Position numbers and translations under genes: made by a program. From NCBI RefSeq assembly GCF_040403615.1, contig NZ_JBBAKG010000001.1:62001-126000 (forward strand): DNA of 64,000 nucleotides. Reading direction: 5' to 3'. The notes under the pieces were generated by a model. That model saw only the letters and a program-made list of their open reading frames with translations, was not told the origin of the DNA and did no database searches. Each line of letters starts with the position of its first letter. The stretch's first letter is position 1. This DNA comes from Haliscomenobacter sp040403615. GTDB taxonomy: Bacteria; Bacteroidota; Bacteroidia; Chitinophagales; Saprospiraceae. Shown here one piece after another: positions 36,854 through 44,985 of this stretch.

Positions 36854-37822
36854 ATGACATACTCATCAGGCGGCTTGATTCAAGCAACGGATTACAATAC
36901 ATTTGCCACCAACACCAATGCTTTTTGGAGCACTGGCACTGGCAACGTTGGCTGGGGACAGACAAGCGTTGCCAGCGTGAGCACATCAGGTGTGGTAACT
37001 GCCACCAACTGGGCTACCTTGGTCAACAACCTAGCAGCAGCCAGCAATCAAACCGGCCAAGCCATCACAACTAGAACAGCTCCTGTTACCGGAAATATTG
37101 TTGCTATTTTGGCCAACGTGGCCACAGACATCACAAGTCTAACCACCAGCAGCGGCAATGCAGCGGGCACCGGCACACAGTACACAGCCTGGACCGGTAC
37201 TGCAAGTAAAACAACTGCAACTGGTTCTGGTTCTACTCCTTGGACAATTACATTTACACATACTGTTACCTGGGCCAGCGCCGACGCTGCCCGCTACTTC
37301 TTCAACGCAGGCGGCCTTATCAAATGGGAAACATCCAAAACAGCTGACACAACCGCAGCCGACACAGAATGGAATGACCTGGCCAACACCTTGGTTGGTG
37401 ACATCTACATTACCAAAGGCAACGGTACACAAACAATTGCAGCAGCGGCCTACACAGGCACAACCAAAGTTGGCGGAACAGGAACACCAACCACCTTGCT
37501 TACCACCACAGGCTACTACGGATTGATCACCACTGATACCACTATCTACAAACAATTTGCAGACACCAGTCCGTACACTGGGCAGTTCATACAGATCAAC
37601 GCCAAAACAGCAGGCGCAGGAACACAATTGGTACTGACCACAACCTGGGTAGATCCCGGAGGTTCAGTAACAGGATCAAGTGATAACATTTCAGGTGGTA
37701 CAGCAACCACTGGTATCACTTTTGGTACAGCACCTGCCACAGTGGTAACATATTTCCCACCAAGTGTAACCTATTTGAGCGCTGCCTGGGGAACACCCAC
37801 TGTTGCTGCTACAGTGGCCTAA
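36854..37822 (+). CDS. Fibre-like structural protein, 322 aa
   Basis: The protein starts MTYSSGGLIQATDYNTFATNTN, followed by a W..GTGNVGWGQ segment, an N-terminal pattern that I associate with small fibre-like structural proteins of environmental phages. The rest is Thr/Ala/Gly-rich with alternating strands (TGSGSTPWTITFTHTV, FFNAGGLIKWETSK) and ends in a Pro-rich tail. AGGA lies 8 nt before the ATG. It is the last gene of the structural operon and is followed at once by a terminator. The fibre role is inferred from composition and position. Confidence 0.6.
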   Translation: MTYSSGGLIQATDYNTFATNTNAFWSTGTGNVGWGQTSVASVSTSGVVTATNWATLVNNLAAASNQTGQAITTRTAPVTGNIVAILANVATDITSLTTSSGNAAGTGTQYTAWTGTASKTTATGSGSTPWTITFTHTVTWASADAARYFFNAGGLIKWETSKTADTTAADTEWNDLANTLVGDIYITKGNGTQTIAAAAYTGTTKVGGTGTPTTLLTTTGYYGLITTDTTIYKQFADTSPYTGQFIQINAKTAGAGTQLVLTTTWVDPGGSVTGSSDNISGGTATTGITFGTAPATVVTYFPPSVTYLSAAWGTPTVAATVA

Positions 37823-37838
37823 TCGGTAATATTCCAGC

Positions 37839-37866
37839 AGTAAAGGGCCTAAGGCCCTTTACTTTT
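37839..37866 (+). terminator. Intrinsic terminator ending the structural operon
   Basis: A perfect 11-bp stem (AGTAAAGGGCC / GGCCCTTTACT) with a 3-nt TAA loop is followed by TTT. It lies 17 nt after the last structural gene. The right arm also supplies the -35 box of the next promoter. Confidence 0.85.
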
Positions 37867-37886
37867 GGCCGCAGATAGTGTACAAT
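37858..37886 (+). promoter_or_regulatory. Sigma70-like promoter of the modification operon
   Basis: TTTACT (37858-37863, inside the terminator's right arm), a 17-nt spacer and TACAAT (37881-37886) form a plausible host-type promoter. The next ATG is at 37893, only 6 nt after the -10 box and without a Shine-Dalgarno, so the first message would be leaderless. It is the only promoter-like element I found before the 18-gene run to 54292. Confidence 0.5.
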
Positions 37887-37892
37887 AGTCAC

Positions 37893-38198
37893 ATGGATAC
37901 TGAAAAATTAATATCACACGCACGAGCAAGATTTGATCATGTGGCTGCTCGTCGCGTTCTAAAAGAAAAATACCAAGCCCGTATGTTGTTTGCCTATCGT
38001 GGTGGAATGTGGCGAGCTGATCCTGAACTGCTGGTACTGTTGGCCACCGTGCCTCCGGGCGATGCAGTGGTGCTAGATCTGTACGAAACTCCGGTGCAGG
38101 TCAACCCTGATCAGCTAAGAGGCCTAGCCATGCAGCTATGGCAAGAACAAATGAATGCATGGCTAGTAGAACTTGACCAACAACGTCAACTACGATGA
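37893..38198 (+). CDS. Conserved T4-like phage protein, 101 aa
   Basis: The protein starts MDTEKLISHARARFDHVAARRVLKEKYQ and contains MLFAYRGGMWRADPELL, VVLDLYETPVQVN and a C-terminal amphipathic helix with LAMQLWQEQMNAWLVE. I associate this small protein with marine T4-like phages, where its function is not known. A GTG at 37878 is in frame but lies within the promoter region, so the ATG at 37893 is preferred. It overlaps the next gene by 4 nt. Confidence 0.7.
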   Translation: MDTEKLISHARARFDHVAARRVLKEKYQARMLFAYRGGMWRADPELLVLLATVPPGDAVVLDLYETPVQVNPDQLRGLAMQLWQEQMNAWLVELDQQRQLR

Positions 38199-39007
38199 CC
38201 TGCGGCGCACTGTTATTTGCCTTCAACAACGAAGCCACTGACTATGTGAGCATGGCCGCCTGGAGTGCAGGTCGTATTCGCCAGTATCTGGGCATACCGG
38301 TTGCTGTTGTGACCGACAGCACAGATCCTGCACTGAGCAAAACATTTGATCAAGTTATTCACGCAGAGCCTGATTCTGGTGGTACAAGATTTTTTGAAGA
38401 CTACAACTCAACAGTGACCTGGCACAATGCTGGCAGGGTTGATGCATACGCTCTTACCCCCTGGGAACAGACCTTGGTGCTGGATGCAGACTATGTGGTG
38501 GCCAGTTCGCAGCTGAAATTTGTGATCAACAGCGATCGTGATTTCATGTGTCACGATCGTGCTTATGACATTGCAAAGTCTCGATACTTAGATGAACTAA
38601 ACACATTTGGCGAACATCGCCTACCCATGAGTTGGGCCACTGTGATGATGTTTCGCAAGAGCAACACCGCAGCCTACATATTTGACTGCATGCACATGGT
38701 GCGAGACAACTGGGATCATTACAGAGCCCTGTACAAGATTCAGAAAAGTACCTATCGCAATGACTTTGCACTGAGCATTGCCCTGGGAATCATCAGCGGT
38801 GGCACCTGGAGAGTTGACAGTATTCCCTGGAGTTTGGCCAGCATCTTGCCCGAGTATGAGCTGGAACAAATTGCCAACAATGACGAAACATTCAAAATCA
38901 CACATCGTGCGTCCAATGGAGCAAAGTTGTACTGTGCCTTAAATGGTATAGACTTTCATGCCATGGGCAAAAAACATCTAGGAGACATCATTGAAGCCCA
39001 TAGCTGA
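38195..39007 (+). CDS. GT-A-like glycosyltransferase (GT8-like), copy 1
   Basis: This 270-residue protein has the layout of small retaining glycosyltransferases: an N-terminal strand (GALLFAFNNEATDYV), GIPVAVVTDS, and LVLDADYVV, where D97-A-D99 is the likely metal-binding DxD. Later it has WATVMMFRKSNTAAYIFDCM and DFALSIALG, typical of the acceptor side. It is followed by a paralogous gene with a 17-nt overlap. Likely activity is sugar transfer from a nucleotide sugar; donor and acceptor are unknown. There is no membrane segment. Confidence 0.65.
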   Translation: MTCGALLFAFNNEATDYVSMAAWSAGRIRQYLGIPVAVVTDSTDPALSKTFDQVIHAEPDSGGTRFFEDYNSTVTWHNAGRVDAYALTPWEQTLVLDADYVVASSQLKFVINSDRDFMCHDRAYDIAKSRYLDELNTFGEHRLPMSWATVMMFRKSNTAAYIFDCMHMVRDNWDHYRALYKIQKSTYRNDFALSIALGIISGGTWRVDSIPWSLASILPEYELEQIANNDETFKITHRASNGAKLYCALNGIDFHAMGKKHLGDIIEAHS

Positions 39008-39773
39008 ACAAGGCTACGTGATTGTGGCCTGCAATAGTACCACTGTTGATTATGTTGACTGTGCCAGATCACTGGCCCAAACATTGAAAACGCACAATCC
39101 TGTAGCCGAAGTTTGCCTGGTCACAGATTCAGAATGCACTGATTCTGTGTTTGATCATGTGCGCTATATTACCAATGCAAACCCTGCCAACCCATACGAG
39201 AATGACTGGCAGGCATTCTATCAAACTCCGTTTCGTGAAACAATCAAGCTGGAAGCAGACATGTGGATCGTGAGCAACATAGATCACTGGTGGGATATGC
39301 TTAGACACAGAGATCTTGTGATATCAACAGGATGCAGAACCTGGAGAGATCAAGACAGCCATAATAGGCGTTATCGAAGAATATTTGATGACAACAACCT
39401 GCCTGATGTGTACAACGCTATCACCTACTGGCGCCTTAGTCAAACAGCACAGGAGTTTTTTGTACTGGTACGTGACATATTTGCTCATTGGGCAGAGTAT
39501 CGTAAACTGTTGAAGTTTCCTGAAGAGCAGCCATCCACTGATGTGGTATATGCTATGGCAGCACAAATCATGGGACCAGAATCAGTTACCTTGCCATTTG
39601 CAACCTATCCCAAAATAGTGCATATGAAACAGCATCATGCAGGAACACGAACAGAAGACTGGACACAGGAGTTGGTGTGGGAATATCACAACAACCAATT
39701 GCGGATACAAACACACGCACAATGGGGAGCTTTTCATTATCATGTCAAACAAGCAGCCACTCAGTGTAGATAA
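38991..39773 (+). CDS. GT-A-like glycosyltransferase (GT8-like), copy 2, TTG start
   Basis: This 260-residue relative of the preceding protein has VIVACNSTTVDYVDCARSLA, VCLVTDS and TIKLEADMWI, in which E88-A-D90 replaces the DxD. Further on are AITYWRLSQTAQEFFVLV and STDVVYAMAAQ, matching the acceptor half of copy 1. The start is TTG at 38991, chosen because AGGAGA lies directly upstream at 38980-38985 and the first in-frame ATG would remove a third of the fold. The loss of the first Asp may alter metal use or reduce activity. It is coupled to both neighbours. Confidence 0.6.
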   Translation: MKPIAEQGYVIVACNSTTVDYVDCARSLAQTLKTHNPVAEVCLVTDSECTDSVFDHVRYITNANPANPYENDWQAFYQTPFRETIKLEADMWIVSNIDHWWDMLRHRDLVISTGCRTWRDQDSHNRRYRRIFDDNNLPDVYNAITYWRLSQTAQEFFVLVRDIFAHWAEYRKLLKFPEEQPSTDVVYAMAAQIMGPESVTLPFATYPKIVHMKQHHAGTRTEDWTQELVWEYHNNQLRIQTHAQWGAFHYHVKQAATQCR

Positions 39774-40095
39774 TTTCTGGGCAGCACTTGGTGCCATGCC
39801 TGCACCCGAGCCTGTGTTCTACAGACTATACCACGACGCAGATGGTTATCCTGTGGCATATTCAATGGATGATATTCCAGGCCTTTATGTCGAAATAGAT
39901 CAAGCCACCTTCAATGCAAAAAACAAGCACATTAGAGTTGTTGACGGAAAGATTGTGACCCAACGGTTTAATAGAATAACTAAACTTGTGCCCTCTGACT
40001 CTGGATCCCCTTGTCATCCTGACAATGTTGCTGTAATCGTCAGTGAGCACAAGTCCCATCAAAAATGGAACAAACGAACTTATGAACCAAATTGA
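39742..40095 (+). CDS. Conserved phage protein, 117 aa
   Basis: The ATG at 39742 has GGGGAG about 12 nt upstream, and the protein from there is 117 residues. A longer in-frame reading from 39637 would lie inside the preceding gene and is not preferred. The sequence has LYHDADGYPVAYSMDDIPGL, a segment also suggestive of a small beta-strand domain, then KHIRVVDGKIV. No catalytic motif is visible. It overlaps the upstream gene by 32 nt and the downstream by 14 nt. I do not know its function; context suggests an accessory role to the glycosyltransferases. Confidence 0.6.
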   Translation: MSNKQPLSVDNFWAALGAMPAPEPVFYRLYHDADGYPVAYSMDDIPGLYVEIDQATFNAKNKHIRVVDGKIVTQRFNRITKLVPSDSGSPCHPDNVAVIVSEHKSHQKWNKRTYEPN

Positions 40096-41008
40096 CATTG
40101 CAGATCTTGACTGTGTATATCTGACCTATGATGAACCCAAAAAAGAAGAAAACTGGGTCAAGATCAGAAACATGATTCCGTGGGCTCGCCGCGTGGACGG
40201 AGTCAAGGGATCTGACGCAGCACACAAGGCCGCAGCAGATGCTAGCACCACAGAACGTTTTGTTCTGATTGACGGAGATAACATTCCTGACGCTAAATTT
40301 TTCAATCAAACTTTGGAATTCCCTACTGAGGATTATGAATCTGCGGTGTTTCGTTGGAAAGCACGTAACGCTATCAATGGACTCATGTATGGCAACGGTG
40401 GACTGAGCTCATGGACGCAGCAATATGTGCAAAACATGAACACACATGAAAACACAGACGGTCGTACAGAAACACAAGTGGAGTTTTGTTTTGATCCGTT
40501 ATACTGGCCCATGCACGACTGTTACTCAACAACCTATCCCAATGGATCAGCATTCCATGCCTGGCGTGCAGGATTTAGAGAAGGTGTAAAGATGTGCCTG
40601 AATCGCGGAGCAAGACCCACGCTTGCAGAGTTCAAGGATCAAGTACATCAACGCAACCTAGACCATCTCACCATCTGGCACAACATAGGTGCGGATGTAG
40701 AATACGGTTACTGGGCCATGGCTGGTGCTAGACAAGGCACCTACATGACCATGCTCACAAACTGGGATTATCTGCAGGTGCAAAATTTTGATGCACTAGC
40801 TGAACTATGGAAGACTGTGGAATCAGAGCAACCAGAGATTTTGGCCAATAGAATCGCTGATGACTTGCACACACAGTTGGATCTGCCTATGCACATGCTC
40901 ACAGTAGAAGCCAGTGAGTTCTTTAAACGACATTACCGATCAAACTGGCACAATCAAGGCGTAATGGTTCGTGAGATTGATGTAATACGACAACAAGAAG
41001 GATGGTAA
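40082..41008 (+). CDS. Putative GT-A glycosyltransferase domain protein
   Basis: This 308-residue protein has RRVDGVKGSDAAHKAAADA, RFVLIDGDNIPDAKFF (a DGD at 64-66 in the position of a GT-A DxD), WKARNAINGLMYGNGGLSSW and SAFHAWRAGFREGVKM. The same order of motifs recurs in the C-terminal third of the protein encoded at 56575, so the two share a domain. Sugar transfer is inferred from the DGD and the strand pattern. The ATG at 40082 is preferred to a GTG at 40043 that overlaps the previous gene more deeply. Confidence 0.55.
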   Translation: MNQIDIADLDCVYLTYDEPKKEENWVKIRNMIPWARRVDGVKGSDAAHKAAADASTTERFVLIDGDNIPDAKFFNQTLEFPTEDYESAVFRWKARNAINGLMYGNGGLSSWTQQYVQNMNTHENTDGRTETQVEFCFDPLYWPMHDCYSTTYPNGSAFHAWRAGFREGVKMCLNRGARPTLAEFKDQVHQRNLDHLTIWHNIGADVEYGYWAMAGARQGTYMTMLTNWDYLQVQNFDALAELWKTVESEQPEILANRIADDLHTQLDLPMHMLTVEASEFFKRHYRSNWHNQGVMVREIDVIRQQEGW

Positions 41009-41014
41009 TAACTT

Positions 41015-41539
41015 ATGCTTAAACCAATTTATTTAAATTATGATTTTTCAAAAATCTTATCTGCTGATTATTCGCAACATGAGGGTAGTTGTATTAGTCA
41101 TCAAGTCCATGAACTAACTGATATCCATGAACAGTATGGCGGATTTCCAAAAACTTATTGTTATGCAAATACCATAATACATCAGTTATGGTGGACCAAG
41201 GATGATATTGACTTTGCTGCACTTGGTAGTCAATTGGGTATGGAAGTAATCACAGCGAGTAGTATCTGCCAGCCCCCTGGGTGCATGGTTCCTTTACATC
41301 GGGATACATTTTATCAGATCACCCAACGTTATCCAGAACGAGCAGAACTCAAAGTCCGAGCCAACATATATCTCGAAGATTGGAAACTAGGGCAGTTCAT
41401 ACAATATGACAATGAAATCAGTACCAAATGGCATGCTGGCGACGGATTCATGTGGGACTCTACACATTTGCATCTTTCGTCCAATGCAGGTATGCAAAAC
41501 AAATATACCTTACAAGTATCGGGATTCTTGTTGGAATGA
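41015..41539 (+). CDS. 2-oxoglutarate/Fe(II) oxygenase-like protein
   Basis: This 174-residue protein fits a small double-stranded beta-helix oxygenase. PPGCMVPLHRDTF supplies the iron ligands H95 and D97. GDGFMWDSTHLHLSSNAG supplies the distal histidine (H151 or H153) and the N157 common in aspartyl/asparaginyl hydroxylase relatives, followed by KYTLQVSGF. The family hydroxylates proteins or small molecules; the substrate here is unknown. AAGAAGGA lies about 13 nt before the ATG. The gene is AT-rich compared with the genes just upstream, as is the next gene, to which it is joined by a 4-nt overlap. Confidence 0.6.
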   Translation: MLKPIYLNYDFSKILSADYSQHEGSCISHQVHELTDIHEQYGGFPKTYCYANTIIHQLWWTKDDIDFAALGSQLGMEVITASSICQPPGCMVPLHRDTFYQITQRYPERAELKVRANIYLEDWKLGQFIQYDNEISTKWHAGDGFMWDSTHLHLSSNAGMQNKYTLQVSGFLLE

Positions 41540-42486
41540 TATTTAAAATTATTCCAGCTGACACATCTATATGGAATCTGCCAGAGTTGGTTGATTTTCT
41601 TATTGCATATCAAAATCAAGACATAGTAATACAAACTAATAACGAAGGATGTTGCGCCAGTACCATAGGACTATATCAATGGTTAGACAAATTTTCATTT
41701 AATAGCGTTACAATCGAAACCAGTAATCTGTTAGAGACTCATGACCGCTATAAAATTTCCTTTCAAATTCCTTGGAAATCTCTAAGAGCATCCCAGCCTA
41801 TTGATCCAATTCATCATATATGGAATCAAAAATCAGTTTTTGGTACACTATACGGTCGACCATTATGGCATAGACTAGGAATAGCATCACATTTATTATC
41901 CACACATCCGGGCATAAGTGAAGTTGGTTGTTTATGTGATCCTACTGATCCAGACCAACGAGAACTTTTTGAAATTTCTGAACTGTGGAAACATAACCCA
42001 AACAGCTTGATTGAATTTTCTAAAATAGTTTCTCAATTTCCTTGCAAACATGTTGATGTTGTTCAATACATACCTGGATTGACATTAGCAGATGGGTTTT
42101 TTCAACAGACCAAAAGAGTCTATAAAAATTTATTGATTGATATAGTAGGAGAAACATTCACAACCGGAAATTGTTTTTTTATTACTGAAAAAACAATAAG
42201 GCCTATGTTGATGAAAAAACCAATGATTGTAATGGGATCACAAGATTTTCTTGGGTATCTACAGCAGATGGGATTTAAAACCTTTAACAATTTTTGGGAT
42301 GAAGATTATGACGGATTTGCAGAACAGAATCGATATCAAAAAATACTTGATCTCATTGATAGCCTTGCACAACAACCCATTAATGTGCTAGTAGACATGT
42401 ATCAAAAAATGCAACCAATCCTGGACCACAATTATGATTTGCTGATGAGTCAAGGATACAATAAAACTATAACAAAAATACAATGA
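41536..42486 (+). CDS. TEKT-family putative glycosyltransferase, copy 1
   Basis: The gene encodes 316 residues from the ATG that overlaps the previous stop (ATGA). It is one of five proteins in the window with a shared C-terminal core: here FFITEKTIRPMLMKKPMIVM, then LGYLQQMGFKTFNNFWDEDYD (residues about 214-260). The glutamate-lysine in a strand-turn before a helix and a following P.I/V.G strand recall the nucleotide-sugar site of GT-B fucosyltransferases and exostosins, so glycosyl transfer is a reasonable guess but unproven. The N-terminal half is not obviously similar to the other copies. The gene is AT-rich (about 23-38% GC in lines counted). Confidence 0.45.
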   Translation: MIFKIIPADTSIWNLPELVDFLIAYQNQDIVIQTNNEGCCASTIGLYQWLDKFSFNSVTIETSNLLETHDRYKISFQIPWKSLRASQPIDPIHHIWNQKSVFGTLYGRPLWHRLGIASHLLSTHPGISEVGCLCDPTDPDQRELFEISELWKHNPNSLIEFSKIVSQFPCKHVDVVQYIPGLTLADGFFQQTKRVYKNLLIDIVGETFTTGNCFFITEKTIRPMLMKKPMIVMGSQDFLGYLQQMGFKTFNNFWDEDYDGFAEQNRYQKILDLIDSLAQQPINVLVDMYQKMQPILDHNYDLLMSQGYNKTITKIQ

Positions 42487-43856
42487 GCAAAAGTGATTTT
42501 TTATCTAGGGCTGAACAGATGCACAGTGATCTTGGCCCTGCCTTGTGCCTGGCCAAATGGAAGCAGGTGAGTTTGCACCTGCCCACAGGGTTAAATAACA
42601 GTTGCTATCATCCACCCTTGCATAGAATACCCATCGAAGATATTGGACGCAATCCCGGTGCATTACACAATACACCGCACAAGAAAGAACAGCGCAATCT
42701 CATGCTAGCAGGTGTCAAACCTGCAGAGTGTAGCTATTGCTGGAACATGGAAGCACATGACAAGCTGAGTGATCGGCACTATAGATCAGGCGAGCCCTGG
42801 GCCGCAGTAGATTTTGACAAAATAAAAAACTCAACAGGAGATGAAGATGTTATTCCCAGTTATGTGGAAGTTAATTTTAACAATGTTTGCAACCTTGCAT
42901 GCAGCTATTGCAGCCCGCAGTTCTCAAGCACTTGGCAGCAAGAAACTGATCGGCACGGTGCATATCCTACTTTGGTGCCTCATAATGCTCCTGAGCATTT
43001 TTCTGGCGACCGTAAGCCCATACCAGCACGGCAACATAATCCCTATGTAGAAGCATTCTGGGACTGGTGGCCTACCCTGTACCCCGAACTGGAACACTTT
43101 AGAATGACTGGTGGTGAGCCACTACTGGATCGGAATACCTATAGAGTATTTGATTATGTGCTGGCAAACCCCAGCGCCAAACTACACTTAAATGTCACGT
43201 CAAACTTTTCAGTAGATGAAAAGTCATGGCAAAAGTATCTGGCCTATATGAAACAACTATGCAATGGCCGCATAGAACACTTCATGCAGTACGTGAGTCT
43301 TGACGCCTGGGGAGCCCAAGCAGAATACATACGCCACGGTCTGGATTTTGATCTGTTGTGGGATCGAGTCAACCAGTTCCTAACTCAGGTGCCCAGCTAC
43401 TCAAGTCTAACATTTATTATCACAATGAACAACCTCAGTGTGTCAAGTCTAGCCCAATTGTTGGCAGGCATACTGGAACTACGCAAAAAGCACAGCACAA
43501 CATATCAGCGTGTGTGGTTTGATACTCCTGTGCTACGTGAACCTGCGTGGCAAAGCCTGCAAACGCTGGGAGAATCTTACGCTGTGCGACTAGATGCAGT
43601 CAAAAACTACATGTCTGCGCACTTGGAAACACCAGCGGCACCGTTCAAGGGGTTCAAAGACTATGAAGTAGCCAGACTAGACAGAGACATTGCCTGGATG
43701 CGATCAGGACAAGATCTAGATCAAAGTCAACACCTGGCAGACTTCTATCGTTTCTTTAGCGAAGCAGATCATCGCCACGGGACAAATTTTTTACAGGTGT
43801 TTCCTGAAATGCGTTCCTGGTGGGCCGAGTGTGAGTATCATGCCAGACAAACTTGA
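42483..43856 (+). CDS. Twitch-domain radical SAM protein, subtype B, copy 1
   Basis: This 457-residue protein has an N-terminal cysteine set (C22, C41 in SCYHPP, C83/C86 in CSYCW), then the radical SAM motif CNLACSYC (C136, C140, C143) and MTGGEP at 208-213. It and the protein at 44982 form subtype B: the CC pair of subtype A is replaced by C-Y/H-H, and a LHNT.HKK segment follows. WDWWPTLYPELEH precedes GGEP. The enzyme should use SAM and an auxiliary iron-sulfur cluster for radical chemistry on an unknown substrate, perhaps a peptide. It overlaps both neighbours. Confidence 0.85.
   Translation: MSKSDFLSRAEQMHSDLGPALCLAKWKQVSLHLPTGLNNSCYHPPLHRIPIEDIGRNPGALHNTPHKKEQRNLMLAGVKPAECSYCWNMEAHDKLSDRHYRSGEPWAAVDFDKIKNSTGDEDVIPSYVEVNFNNVCNLACSYCSPQFSSTWQQETDRHGAYPTLVPHNAPEHFSGDRKPIPARQHNPYVEAFWDWWPTLYPELEHFRMTGGEPLLDRNTYRVFDYVLANPSAKLHLNVTSNFSVDEKSWQKYLAYMKQLCNGRIEHFMQYVSLDAWGAQAEYIRHGLDFDLLWDRVNQFLTQVPSYSSLTFIITMNNLSVSSLAQLLAGILELRKKHSTTYQRVWFDTPVLREPAWQSLQTLGESYAVRLDAVKNYMSAHLETPAAPFKGFKDYEVARLDRDIAWMRSGQDLDQSQHLADFYRFFSEADHRHGTNFLQVFPEMRSWWAECEYHARQT
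42847..43050 (+). CDS. Candidate nested membrane protein, 67 aa (+1 frame)
   Basis: Within the radical SAM gene, in the +1 frame, AGGAG (42836-42840) lies 6 nt before an ATG that opens a 67-residue frame. It encodes a hydrophobic N-terminal segment (MLFPVMWKLILTMFATL), a basic linker with KK, and a second hydrophobic segment (ILLWCLIMLLSIFLATV). Two membrane spans in so short a protein would suit a holin or spanin-type lysis protein. A chance frame is a serious alternative, because T-ending codons in the main frame make the +1 frame hydrophobic. Confidence 0.25.
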   Translation: MLFPVMWKLILTMFATLHAAIAARSSQALGSKKLIGTVHILLWCLIMLLSIFLATVSPYQHGNIIPM

Positions 43857-44985
43857 ACTGATAGTAGATACATTCAGTGTTGTATACGATTTACTAAAAC
43901 CCTTTGCCTGTCAGGAGTTCTGGGAGTTTTCAGATCATGTGCTAGTCACAGGAGCGACCTATGTTATAGGACGCAAACAACTGGTGGAAAATAGACCTCA
44001 AATTAGAGCCATGTGCGAGTCTGCACAATACTGCATGGTGTTTGACGGCGCTGCTGAAGGATCCTGGACACTGATAGAACAAATACGCATGTTGGGCATA
44101 GAAGATCTTGTGTTGAGCAAACAACTGCTGGTACTCAGTGGCGGTGTCATGCCAGCCGAGTATCCTGCACTAACACATGATCATTTCTTTAATGTGATAC
44201 TGGGCTATAACGAAAATCTACAACAGATGCAACGCATGTCTGAAATTTACAACACCGTAACCAAGCCCTATGATTTTTTATTTCTAAATGGTCGAGCAAG
44301 ACCGCACAGAAAATACCTGTGGGAACGATTCCGCCAACTGGGACTGCTGGATCGTGCAATATGGACCATGCTGGATGGCAGACCCGCACTCAAAGGCACA
44401 GAGCTAGCGCTCATGCAAGGCAATGTTAATTTGATGACCACAGTGACGCCTATACGTCAACTAGATTCCAGATACGAAGTTGCACGATATCAAAACAATT
44501 CTGTTGAGATAACTGAACCCAAACGGCAATTTATCAAGCAAGACATGTTCCACAACACCTGGGGTGAAATTTACATACAAACTGAACCCTATGCTGATAC
44601 CTATTTTAGTCTAGTCACAGAAACCATATGCGAACACGGCAGTAGTTTCCGAACTGAAAAGATTGCCAAACCAATTGCACAAGGACATCCATGGATAGTG
44701 GCAAGCAATGCTGGATTTTATCGAGACCTTCGTAATCTGGGATTCCAAACGTTTGGGCATGTGATTGACGAATCGTTTGATTCTATTGACAACACACAAG
44801 ATAGACTCAACCGAATTGTTGAAATTGTGCAGGATCTTTGCAGTCAAGACCTTGCACAATTTCTCAATGAGTGTTATACTATATGTAAATACAACCAACA
44901 ACATCTCAGTGAATACCGAGAACAACTACGCCGCGACTTCCCCCAGCGGTTCTTTGATTTTTTACAAGAGCATACCCTTCAGTGA
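43840..44985 (+). CDS. TEKT-family putative glycosyltransferase, copy 2
   Basis: The gene encodes 381 residues from the ATG at 43840 (a GTG at 43831 is also possible). A middle segment FLFLNGRARPHRKYLWERF has an Asn-Arg and His-Arg pattern that is partly shared with the copy encoded at 55445. The family core near the C-terminus reads FSLVTETICEHGSSFRTEKI, then KPIAQGHPWIV and LRNLGFQTFGHVIDESFDS. Here the fourth residue is Ile in place of Thr (TEKI). It is sandwiched between two subtype B radical SAM genes with 17-nt and 4-nt overlaps, so all three are probably made together. Sugar transfer is inferred, not shown. Confidence 0.45.
   Translation: MPDKLELIVDTFSVVYDLLKPFACQEFWEFSDHVLVTGATYVIGRKQLVENRPQIRAMCESAQYCMVFDGAAEGSWTLIEQIRMLGIEDLVLSKQLLVLSGGVMPAEYPALTHDHFFNVILGYNENLQQMQRMSEIYNTVTKPYDFLFLNGRARPHRKYLWERFRQLGLLDRAIWTMLDGRPALKGTELALMQGNVNLMTTVTPIRQLDSRYEVARYQNNSVEITEPKRQFIKQDMFHNTWGEIYIQTEPYADTYFSLVTETICEHGSSFRTEKIAKPIAQGHPWIVASNAGFYRDLRNLGFQTFGHVIDESFDSIDNTQDRLNRIVEIVQDLCSQDLAQFLNECYTICKYNQQHLSEYREQLRRDFPQRFFDFLQEHTLQ

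Noticed and set aside
37139..37627. Minus-strand Cys-rich frame of 162 codons
   Set aside because: It is antisense to the Thr/Ala-rich fibre-like gene; the cysteines come from reverse-complemented Ala and Thr codons.
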